A stretch of DNA of 36,661 nucleotides, taken from Bryobacterales bacterium. Its GTDB lineage: Bacteria; Acidobacteriota; Terriglobia; Bryobacterales; Bryobacteraceae. Made by a program: the position numbers and the translations under genes. Under the pieces are notes generated by a model. The model searched no databases. It was not told the DNA's origin and saw only the letters and a list, made by a program, of their open reading frames with translations. The stretch's first letter is position 1; each line of letters begins with the position of its first letter. Positions 28,882 to 36,661 of the stretch are shown piece after piece. The stretch spans positions 1-36,661 of the forward strand of contig PLDO01000395.1 of assembly GCA_003136215.1 (NCBI GenBank), given 5' to 3'.

Positions 28882-31653
28882 CTACCGAAGACCTGTGACC
28901 AGGTATACCTGGGATAGCACGTTCAACGGGGAAAACGCGTACGAGCGGCAGTCACGGCTGACGCGGATCGGCGTGAGGTCGAGCAAACCCACCAGATCCG
29001 GCGGTGTCACCTGCTTCCAGGGCGCCAGGGCGCCCGTCTGGACATCCACCTTCCAAAGCTGTGGCGGCGGCTGGTCGTAGCGGTGCAGTACCAGACGGTT
29101 GTCCGGGCACCATTGCAGCGGCGTAAAACCTGGCTCCAGGTTGGGCACCGCACCGGACCGCGCGAGCGCCCCTGGTTCCGTTGGATACAACAGCACGCGC
29201 CCGTCGCTCCCCGCGGCCGCCACCATCCGTCCGTCGGGCGACACCACGATGGGACTGCGCCGCTGGTAGAGGATATCCGGGCCGCTGATCGGCTGAGGCT
29301 TCCCGCCCTGAAGCGCTTGTACGTAGTAACGCAGGTTCTCCTCCGGGGCTATGCCGGCGAAGACGAAACCCTTTCCATCCGGCAGCCACGCCGCGCCGAC
29401 GTGATGAATATTGTCCGTGGCCAGCGGCCGGGGATCTCCCGGACCTGCCGGCAGCAAGGTGAGCGGCGCGGGCGATCCGGCCGGATTGGCAATCACCCAG
29501 CGCCCGTCCGGCGAGAGCGCGAGCGGCAGTCCGTCTCCTAAATGGACCGCGGGCGACGAGAGGTCTGCCTTCCGAAGGTACGCAGCGTAGTCCTGCCGGG
29601 TGGCGTCGCCGCTCTCCGAGAACAAGATGCTCCCGCCGTCCTGGGAGATGTCCCGCACCTGCGATTGGTCGTGCCAGTACAGGTCTTTCGGGTCGCCAGA
29701 GCGTGGGACGTGGCGCATGGATTCGGAGAGCGTATGGAGCGAGATCAACACGCGCCGGTCCGGCGAGATGTCCTCCACGCTGATGTACGCCGGGAAGTGA
29801 GCCACCAGCCGCTCCCGCCCGGAAGGGCTCACGGCCCACACTGCCATGTTCATGCCTTGCTTCGCCGCCGCGAACCACACTTCGGCGCCATCGGGCGCCC
29901 AGGCTAGACCGCGCATGGAGTTGAAGCGGCTGGAGATGGTCCGGTAGTGACCCGCCAGGTCGACGGTCGCCACCCAGCCGGCGGAATCTTCGTGCACCGG
30001 ATGGTCGAGGAATGCGACGGCATTGCCGCGCGGCGAAACGCGCAGGGCTTCCATGTAGCCACTGGAAAGACGCGACCGGTAAAGCACCCGCCCGATGGGG
30101 TACTCGATCTGCGCGCGCTCATTCTCCACCCGCACCACGGCCAGTTTGGAGCCGTCGGGCGACCAGTCGGCCGCCGAAACGCCTTCGGCGCGGTCCAGTA
30201 CTCCGCCGCCGGAGAGCGGCACCTGGGCCAGGTTACCGGTCATGCCATGCTGGGTCCGGCCGGTCGGCACGCAGAGCGCCAGGACGCTCTTGGATGAGAC
30301 AGCGAACAGCATGCCATTCGACTGTTCCAGCGGGCGGGACTCGGGGCCTCCGCCGGGGCGCGCGGTATAGAGGCGGAAATCGCCGCCATCCCAGGCCGCG
30401 GAGTACACAATGGTGTTGCCGTCGGCGGTGAACCGCGCGGCGGAGACGATGCCGCGGCGAAAGGTGAGCCGCTGGAAAGCGGTCGAAGGGGCGGCGCGAA
30501 AGCTGTACGCGGCAAGCAACGTGCCGATGGCGAGGACCGCCGCGGCCACGGTTCCAAGAAGCGCCCGCCGGCCGGGGTTCCGCTTCGGCTTCGGGCCTGC
30601 TTGCGCCAGCGTCGACTCGAGCGCGAAAGCCAGATCGCGGGCGGACTCGAAGCGGTCATCGGCTTGCTTCGCCAGGCAGCGCCGGAGAATTCGGTTGAGG
30701 GATGCCGGGTCTGCGATGCCGGCCATGCCGGGTGGCAGGTCCGGCGTAGCCTGCCGCAGGACGGCATTGCTTTCATCCACCCAGGTGGCCCCGGCGAAAG
30801 GCCGTTTGCCGGTCAACATCTCGTAGAGGATCACGCCCAAACTGAAGATGTCGGAACGTGGGTCGGCGGGTTCGGCCCGGATTTGTTCCGGCGACATATA
30901 ACCGAAGGTTCCGAGAACCATACCCGGCTCGGTGAGGCATCTGGCGGCGCCCTCGGGCATGGCCGATGGCGGGAGAGGCAATTTGGCCAGGCCGAAGTCC
31001 AGGATCTTGAGGGGGCCGCCCCGAACCAGGAAGACGTTTTCGGGCTTGAGGTCGCGGTGTACGATCCCGATGGCGTGCGCCGCGCCCAGGCCACGCGCGA
31101 TTTGCGCCGCGTACCCCACCGCCTCGGCCGCCGCGATGGGGGATTGCTCCAGACGCTCGCGCAGCGTGGCGCCGCGGAGCAGTTCCGACACCAGATACGG
31201 CACCGCGTTCTCGCGTCCAAAATCGTGGACGGTGAGGATATTGGGGTGGTTCAGCGAACCGGCGGCGCGCGCCTCGCGCTCAAATCGCGCCAGGTGCGAA
31301 GGGTCGTCGGCGAAGGCGGCGGGCATCAGCTTGATGGCGACTTCGCGGGGGAACCGCGGATCGCGCGCGCGGTAAACTTCTCCCATTCCGCCGGCGCCGA
31401 TGGCTTCGACGATCTCAAATGGACCAAGATGGCTGCCCGGCTTCAACCGGGCGATAGCCGCCCCCGTCGCCAACGGAGGCGTCTCGAGAAATCCCGCCGC
31501 CTTCCCGTCGTGGTCCAGCAGAGACTTCACCTCCGCCTTCAGTTCCGGATCGTCGCGGCAGGCAGTTTCGAGGAATGCGGCTTGCCGGGTTGGGTCGAGC
31601 TCCAGCGCGGCTTGAACAATCGACTTGATCTGCCGGTAGCGTTCAGGACTCAT
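28882..31653 (-). CDS. Serine/threonine protein kinase with C-terminal WD40/TolB-like beta-propeller
   Basis: IGAGGMGEVYRARD, VAIKLM, HRDLKPENVFLV, DFGLAKL; repeated SPDGxxV blades. Confidence 0.95.
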   Translation of the reverse strand: MSPERYRQIKSIVQAALELDPTRQAAFLETACRDDPELKAEVKSLLDHDGKAAGFLETPPLATGAAIARLKPGSHLGPFEIVEAIGAGGMGEVYRARDPRFPREVAIKLMPAAFADDPSHLARFEREARAAGSLNHPNILTVHDFGRENAVPYLVSELLRGATLRERLEQSPIAAAEAVGYAAQIARGLGAAHAIGIVHRDLKPENVFLVRGGPLKILDFGLAKLPLPPSAMPEGAARCLTEPGMVLGTFGYMSPEQIRAEPADPRSDIFSLGVILYEMLTGKRPFAGATWVDESNAVLRQATPDLPPGMAGIADPASLNRILRRCLAKQADDRFESARDLAFALESTLAQAGPKPKRNPGRRALLGTVAAAVLAIGTLLAAYSFRAAPSTAFQRLTFRRGIVSAARFTADGNTIVYSAAWDGGDFRLYTARPGGGPESRPLEQSNGMLFAVSSKSVLALCVPTGRTQHGMTGNLAQVPLSGGGVLDRAEGVSAADWSPDGSKLAVVRVENERAQIEYPIGRVLYRSRLSSGYMEALRVSPRGNAVAFLDHPVHEDSAGWVATVDLAGHYRTISSRFNSMRGLAWAPDGAEVWFAAAKQGMNMAVWAVSPSGRERLVAHFPAYISVEDISPDRRVLISLHTLSESMRHVPRSGDPKDLYWHDQSQVRDISQDGGSILFSESGDATRQDYAAYLRKADLSSPAVHLGDGLPLALSPDGRWVIANPAGSPAPLTLLPAGPGDPRPLATDNIHHVGAAWLPDGKGFVFAGIAPEENLRYYVQALQGGKPQPISGPDILYQRRSPIVVSPDGRMVAAAGSDGRVLLYPTEPGALARSGAVPNLEPGFTPLQWCPDNRLVLHRYDQPPPQLWKVDVQTGALAPWKQVTPPDLVGLLDLTPIRVSRDCRSYAFSPLNVLSQVYLVTGLR

Positions 31654-32206
31654 GTGCCATCGGGGAACTCAGCTCGCGGTGCAGCCAGGCCCTGGCCATT
31701 CGCCAGTCGCGCTTGACCGTAGCCGGCGAGACCCCCAACACCTGGGCTGTCTCCTCAATGTTGAGACCGCCGAAATAGCGCAGTTCGACGATCTGCCGCT
31801 GCTGGGTGTCGACCTGCTCCAGCACGTTGAGCGCGTCATCCAGCGCAACCAGGTCCACCTCATGGACGGCGGCCAGTTCCCCGGCGTCTTCCACGCGGAT
31901 GGGCGTCAACCCGCCGCCGCGCTTGGCCCGGTTGCGGGTGCGCGCATAGTCGATGAGGATCTCGCGCATCAGGTGGGAGGCGACGGCCAGAAACTGAACC
32001 TTGCCGTGCCAGCCGGGCTGGCTCTGGGCGGCCATGCGGAGCCAGGCCTCGTTGACGAGCGCGGTCGGTTGGAGGGTGTGGTTTGGCCGCTCGCGGCGCA
32101 GACAGCCCGCGGCGAGCCTGCGGAGTTCCTGGTAGAGGAGGGTAACCAGGACCTCGGGTGTCTCTCGCTGTTCCGGAAGCCGGGGGTCCTTGGGCGATGA
32201 ATTCGT
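31643..32206 (-). CDS. ECF-type RNA polymerase sigma factor (apparent ACG start)
   Basis: Continuous frame TNSSPKDPRLPEQRETPEVLVTLLYQELRRLAAGCLRRERPNHTLQPTALVNEAWLRMAAQ...QRQIVELRYFGGLNIEETAQVLGVSPATVKRDWRMARAWL; overlaps kinase start by 11 nt. Tracked ORF 31643-32035 covers only the C-terminal part. Confidence 0.82.
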   Translation of the reverse strand, partial: TNSSPKDPRLPEQRETPEVLVTLLYQELRRLAAGCLRRERPNHTLQPTALVNEAWLRMAAQSQPGWHGKVQFLAVASHLMREILIDYARTRNRAKRGGGLTPIRVEDAGELAAVHEVDLVALDDALNVLEQVDTQQRQIVELRYFGGLNIEETAQVLGVSPATVKRDWRMARAWLHRELSSPMAHES

Positions 32207-32386
32207 ATAAAATCCCCTGAAACACCGCTATTTCCACAGTCAGAATACCACGCCCCCGCGCGGCCAGAGATTTTTTTGCCGCGGTGAGCCACTTCAGAGC
32301 CCGTTGTCGCAATTCCAGGTGAGAGCGGAAGATACGACCTCCGCCGCCCCTGACGGCTGACTCACTGCAGGAAAAGGAGCACGAAA

Positions 32387-32935
32387 ATGCGGAACGTAAC
32401 AGACTCAATGCGACGGGTGCGGATGCTGGCCCTGGCGGGAGCGATTCTGGCGCTCCTTCCCCTGGCGGCGGAAGCAAGAGATGTGATGCATGTCCAATGG
32501 AGGGAGTTGTCGATGGTGACCGGCCATACGGTAAGGATCTTCCTGCAGGGAGGCAGCATCACCGGCAAGGCAGGCGCGGTGGAAGCCGATGCGCTGGTGG
32601 TGGACGTCCGGAAAACCGGCGATGGGCACCAGTATCCCAAAGGCGAGCTACGAGTGCCTCGCGAGAGACTGCACAGAATCGAAATCGAGACCAAAGGCAA
32701 GTTTTTCCGGGTAAGCGGGACCATCGGCGCTGGAATTGTGGCAGTCCCGGTGGGCATCGCCACCTCAATATACGGAATCGACCATTGCGATTTCTGGAGC
32801 GGCTATTGCTCCCATGGCCATTCCATCGGCGGCATCGCCGCGGCGGTCGGGATCTCCGCCGCGGGCATTGCCGCTGGCTACTTTGCCGGCAATGCGCTGG
32901 ACAAGCGTTGGACTGTCATCGAAATCGTGCCATAG
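32387..32935 (+). CDS. Exported protein with possible LSm-like segment and glycine-rich hydrophobic C-terminus
   Basis: SD AAGGAG; signal peptide MLALAGAILALLPLAAEA; GTIGAGIVAVPVGIATSIYG and GGIAAAVGISAAGIAAGYFAGNALDK. Confidence 0.65.
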   Translation: MRNVTDSMRRVRMLALAGAILALLPLAAEARDVMHVQWRELSMVTGHTVRIFLQGGSITGKAGAVEADALVVDVRKTGDGHQYPKGELRVPRERLHRIEIETKGKFFRVSGTIGAGIVAVPVGIATSIYGIDHCDFWSGYCSHGHSIGGIAAAVGISAAGIAAGYFAGNALDKRWTVIEIVP

Positions 32936-33011
32936 CCGCCGCGAGCCACCCCTTCCGAGATTCCCAAGCCGCCACTGGCGGCAGTCCAAACCGAACCAAT
33001 AGGAGGTTCAT

Positions 33012-34118
33012 ATGTCTCACATCGTTCGTGTGTCCAAGGCAGCCGCCGTGCGCCTTGGCATAACCGCTTTGCTGCTCTCCGGCTGGTGTTTCACCGGCTT
33101 CGGGGCGGATAGCTCAACTGCAACCGTAACCGTCATGACTCGCAATGTGGATGCCGGAACCGATCTCGGCTACCTCTTTGCGGGCACCGACGAAAACTCC
33201 TTCGTTCAAGGCATGGCCGCCACCCTGGCCGAAGTCCAGGCCAGCAATTTCCAGCAGCGCGCGGCACGCCTGGCGGCCGAGATTGGCTCCGCGATGCCCG
33301 ATCTGATCGCGCTCCAGGAAGTCACGTTGTGGCGGACGGGCCTCATCATGAGTCCGCCGGCGACGACTATCCTGTACGATCAGCTGGACATGATCCTCGC
33401 CGAGTTGGGCAAGCGCAACCTGCACTACGGCGTCATCGCCGTTCAATCGGAGCTGGATGCCGAAGCGCCGGTGCCTACCGCCGGCATCGATCTGCGCATG
33501 ACCGACCGCGACGTCATCCTGGCGCGCCTCGATCTGCCGCAATCGCAGTTCGATCTTTTCAACGCACAGACCCACCGCTACAAATCCGCCTTCACTTTTG
33601 GCAATCCGATCCTCGGGCAACTGGCGGTGCCGAGCGGGTGGATGGCGGTCGATGTGGTAGCCACCGGCTCGAAATTCCGCTTCGTCAACACGCATTTGCA
33701 GTCGCCGATTGCCGGCATCTCGCAGGCAGACGAGGTGCAGCGGGCGCAAGCGGAGGAACTGCTGGCCAATCTCCGTCTGACCGGCATGCCGATCGTGCTG
33801 GCCGGCGATTTCAACGCCAACGCCGAGCCTGGGCCGGAAGATACCGGCACGGCGCGGCGGATCGTGAACGCGGGGTTTCTGGATACCTGGACATCCGCCC
33901 ACCCCGGCGATCCGGGCTACACCTGGCCGCTGTTCGGCGAGGATCAGAACGGAGGGTCGGCCACGCCGAACGAGCGAATCGATCTCATTTTCGCCGGCGG
34001 CACGCTGCAACTCTCTTTCGGCGACACTCCCGCCGTAGTTACGGCTGAGCGGACGGGCACATCGGCGCCGTTCTCTAGCGACCACGCCGGGTTAGTAGTG
34101 AAGCTGCGGCTGAAATAA
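33012..34118 (+). CDS. Secreted endonuclease/exonuclease/phosphatase (EEP) family protein
   Basis: Signal peptide; TRNVDAGTDLGYL, DLIALQEVTLW, FVNTHLQSP, LAGDFNANAEPG, SSDHAGLVVKL. Confidence 0.9.
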   Translation: MSHIVRVSKAAAVRLGITALLLSGWCFTGFGADSSTATVTVMTRNVDAGTDLGYLFAGTDENSFVQGMAATLAEVQASNFQQRAARLAAEIGSAMPDLIALQEVTLWRTGLIMSPPATTILYDQLDMILAELGKRNLHYGVIAVQSELDAEAPVPTAGIDLRMTDRDVILARLDLPQSQFDLFNAQTHRYKSAFTFGNPILGQLAVPSGWMAVDVVATGSKFRFVNTHLQSPIAGISQADEVQRAQAEELLANLRLTGMPIVLAGDFNANAEPGPEDTGTARRIVNAGFLDTWTSAHPGDPGYTWPLFGEDQNGGSATPNERIDLIFAGGTLQLSFGDTPAVVTAERTGTSAPFSSDHAGLVVKLRLK

Positions 34119-34153
34119 AGGCAGGTGCGTTCCGCGCCGCCCACCAGGCGGTA

Positions 34154-34384
34154 TCAGCGCCGGCGCGCGTTCTGCAGGTGCTGATTCAAATGCCCCAGGC
34201 TGGCGAACTGCCCGGCGAACCGGGCAGTCCGCGGCGGCCGGGGCGGGCGGCGCGCGCTGAAATCGCGGCGCCGGAAGAGATCGCTCTTGGAAATCACGGC
34301 GGCGCCCATCGGGCGGTATTCGTAAGTGCCCTGCGCCCAGGCTAATTGCTCGTCCACCCAGAGATAGAAACCCATCGGCTTCAT
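34154..34384 (-). CDS. Hypothetical small basic protein
   Basis: 76 aa MKPMGFYLWVDEQLAWAQGTYEYRPMGAAVISKSDLFRRRDFSARR...; only ORF without a better alternative in this interval. Confidence 0.4.
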   Translation of the reverse strand: MKPMGFYLWVDEQLAWAQGTYEYRPMGAAVISKSDLFRRRDFSARRPPRPPRTARFAGQFASLGHLNQHLQNARRR

Positions 34385-34434
34385 CTTACCCCGGCGGTGG
34401 TGGCCGGATGCGGGCGGCCATGCCGGCGCCCGCG

Positions 34435-34482
34435 TCCGAGCTGACGCTCGGATGCACAAGGCGGAGCCTTATGCCACACGGG
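34435..34482 (-). repeat. Two-hairpin dispersed palindromic repeat, copy 2 (inverted relative to copy 1)
   Basis: Core 34445-34475 is the exact reverse complement of 13807-13837; hairpin TCCGAGC-TGAC-GCTCGGA. Confidence 0.85.
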
Positions 34483-34496
34483 TTACAATTTGAGGC

Positions 34497-35225
34497 ATGG
34501 CTGTGAAACTGACGAATCAGGTGGTACTTGTCATCGGCGCCTCCAGCGGCATCGGGCGCGAGACGGCGATTCTGTTTGCCCGTGAAGGGGCGCGCGTGAT
34601 GGCGGCGGCGCGGCGCAAGGACCGCCTGCGCGCCCTGCAACAGGAGCTGGCGGCGGAAAACGCCGCCCTCGAGATCGCCGTGGCGGATGCCTCCAGCGTG
34701 GAAGATATGGAAGGGCTGGTGAAGCACACGCGCGAGCGGCTGGGCGAAATCGACATTCTGGTGTACAACACCGGGACCAATGTCAAGGATCGCGCCCTTA
34801 CGCGCCTGACACCCGCCATATGGGACATGATGATTTCGGTCAACCTCAGCGGCGCGTTTTACGCGACGCAGGCGGCTCTTCCCGCCATGCGGCAGCGCGG
34901 CGCGGGGCACCTGATTTATGTGGCCTCGATATCGGGCATCGTGCCGGATGTTTCGGGCGCCGCCTACCAGGCGTCGAAGCGCGGCCTGCTGGGGCTGGCG
35001 CACGCCGTCCGCGTGGAGGAGAAAGAGAACGGCATCCGCACCTGCGTGATCTGTCCGGGGCTGGTGGATACCGAGATTCTGGAGAACCGGCCGGTGAAGC
35101 CTCCGGCGGAGATGCTCGCCAAGGCGTTACAGCCCGGCGACGTGGCCGAAGCTATCCTGGCGGTGGCGAAACTGCCGGTGCGCGCCGTGGTGCCGGAGTT
35201 GCAGTTGATGCCCACCTATCTATAG
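34497..35225 (+). CDS. Short-chain dehydrogenase/reductase (SDR)
   Basis: VLVIGASSGIGRETA, YNTGTN, YQASKRGLLGLAHAVRVE (YxxxK). Confidence 0.92.
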   Translation: MAVKLTNQVVLVIGASSGIGRETAILFAREGARVMAAARRKDRLRALQQELAAENAALEIAVADASSVEDMEGLVKHTRERLGEIDILVYNTGTNVKDRALTRLTPAIWDMMISVNLSGAFYATQAALPAMRQRGAGHLIYVASISGIVPDVSGAAYQASKRGLLGLAHAVRVEEKENGIRTCVICPGLVDTEILENRPVKPPAEMLAKALQPGDVAEAILAVAKLPVRAVVPELQLMPTYL

Positions 35226-35250
35226 GACTCGCTGTGTTCCTGCCGGCGCC

Positions 35251-36661
35251 CTACCCCAGCGGATTTTCCGGCCACGCGTGCTTGGGGTAGCGGCGCGAGA
35301 GTTCCTTGCGCACCTGCGGGTACAAGCGCTGCCAGAAGCCGGCGAGGTCGCTGGTCATCTGCACCGGGCGCTGGTTGGGCGCCAGTAATCGCACCACGAC
35401 CGGGACCGCGCCGCGACCCACCGCGGGCGTTTCGCGCATGCCGAAAAAATCCTGCATGCGGGAGGCGATCCAGGGCGGCTGGTCCGGCTCGTAGTGAACC
35501 GGCACCTGGCGTCCGCGCGGCAGGCGGATGGACGCCGGCGCGATCTCTTCCAGCAGCCGGCGGGCGGAAGGCGGCATCTGCCGCTCGATGGCGCGCAGCA
35601 GTCCGGCGCCGCGGGTGGCGGATTCCAGCTCGGCGAAGCTCTTGAGTCCGGTGGCGAGCGATTCCAGCGCGGCCTCGATGGCGGCGGCATCGAGCGGCTC
35701 CACGACGCCCTGCCGCGCCGCAAAATTCACGCGCGATTGGAAGGCGGCGATTTCGTCCATGTCGGCGAAGCGCGCCAACCCCGCCTCCACCGCCTTGTGC
35801 GCCAGGAAAATGCCGGTCTGCTCCGCATCCGGCGGCGTGCGGCGCGTTTCGATGGCGATCTGGTCGTACATCAGCGACGTGACCGCTTCCACCCGCTCGC
35901 CGGCGCGATTCCATTGGAGCGTGGAGACTTCGCGCAGACGTTCCGGGAACAGGTCGAGCAGCCACTCGGGCTCGATGGCGCTCGCCAGACGCACCAGCGG
36001 CGCTTTTCGATCCTTGCGGTCTTCGGCTTCCACGGCCACGAAGAGGTCCGCGCCGGTCACCGTGCTGTTGGGCGCCTGCTGCGCGGCGGCGCCGCTCGCC
36101 AGTTGCAGTTCCGCGCCCTGACGGCGCCGCGCCACGCGGTCGGGAAAGGCGGTCAGGATGCTCAGCAAGAGGGCATCTTCGCGTTCCGCAGCCTCACCGG
36201 CGGCGTGCGCGGCGTGGTCAAAAGCCCCGCCCAACTGGCGAAACAGGCGCGCGGCGTAAGGCGACCACTCCGCTTCCAGCAGCACCAACAGGTCCGAGCG
36301 CGAGGCGTGCGGCGCCGCGGCCGGCAGACGCTCCCCGGCGCTGAGCAGCGCGGCCACCGCGCAGCCGTCTCGAGCCACGCCGCGGCGGCGCGCTTCCACC
36401 AGCAGGCGGCTCAATCGCGGATGCAGTGGATAGCGCGCCATTTCCCGCGCCGTGCCGCCGGTGGCGCCGAGCTGGCGCAGCAACTCGTTCGCCTGAGCGA
36501 TGGCGGCGGCGGGCGGCGCGTCCAGCCAATCGAGCGACGCCAGGTCCAGGTTCATGGCCTGCAAGAGCAGCGCGGTGGGCGCCAGATCTTCGCGCAGAAT
36601 CTGCGGCACGTCCTGCGCGGGCCGCCGCACGAAATCTTCCAGCGGGTATAGCCGGATGGCG
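35251..36661 (-). CDS. hrpB: ATP-dependent helicase HrpB, C-terminal part, 5' truncated by window edge
   Basis: AIRLYPLEDFVRRPAQDVPQILREDLAPTALLLQAMNL, MARYPLHPRLSRLL; C-terminal GRQVPVHYEPDQPPWIASRMQDFFGMRETP, RPVQMTSDLAGFWQRLYPQVRKELSRRYPKHAWPENP. Confidence 0.93.
   Translation of the reverse strand, partial: AIRLYPLEDFVRRPAQDVPQILREDLAPTALLLQAMNLDLASLDWLDAPPAAAIAQANELLRQLGATGGTAREMARYPLHPRLSRLLVEARRRGVARDGCAVAALLSAGERLPAAAPHASRSDLLVLLEAEWSPYAARLFRQLGGAFDHAAHAAGEAAEREDALLLSILTAFPDRVARRRQGAELQLASGAAAQQAPNSTVTGADLFVAVEAEDRKDRKAPLVRLASAIEPEWLLDLFPERLREVSTLQWNRAGERVEAVTSLMYDQIAIETRRTPPDAEQTGIFLAHKAVEAGLARFADMDEIAAFQSRVNFAARQGVVEPLDAAAIEAALESLATGLKSFAELESATRGAGLLRAIERQMPPSARRLLEEIAPASIRLPRGRQVPVHYEPDQPPWIASRMQDFFGMRETPAVGRGAVPVVVRLLAPNQRPVQMTSDLAGFWQRLYPQVRKELSRRYPKHAWPENPLG

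Noticed and set aside
30601-31716. 371-aa plus-strand ORF
   Set aside because: Antisense to the kinase domain.
31860-32477. 205-aa minus-strand ORF overlapping the sigma factor
   Set aside because: Alternative frame; Pro/Arg-rich, while ECF-sigma similarity continues in the frame of 31643-32206.
35494-36651. 385-aa plus-strand ORF
   Set aside because: Antisense to hrpB.

Overview
The window is a high-GC, gene-dense bacterial chromosome segment. Solibacter-type C-terminal and BACON-like domains, propeller Ser/Thr kinases and an M28/GCPII-like peptidase suggest an Acidobacteriota (Bryobacterales/Solibacter-like) origin; this is inference from gene content only. I support about 31 coding regions: glpK (5' truncated)-glpF, a degenerate receiver, a UPF0173 hydrolase, a PIN toxin/antitoxin pair, rsgA, an HpcH aldolase plus sugar isomerase pair, two S53 peptidases, a four-gene overlapping cluster (orphan Wzt-like ABC ATPase, DUF167, M24 peptidase, GH31-like protein without a catalytic barrel), an arsenic operon (50-aa micro-ORF, arsR, arsM), a GT4 gene followed by two kinase-like proteins lacking catalytic motifs, a polytopic membrane protein, an ACBP, a DCC-lipase maturation factor fusion, a GCPII-like M28 peptidase, an ECF sigma/kinase pair, secreted proteins, an SDR and hrpB (5' truncated). 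No rRNA, tRNA, CRISPR, phage or transposase was recognised. Best candidates for follow-up: the apparently leaderless micro-ORF heading the ars operon, the paired pseudokinases (coiled-coil and zinc-ribbon), the barrel-less GH31 protein, a dispersed two-hairpin repeat with a compensatory base-pair change, and an ECF sigma gene that seems to need an ACG start.
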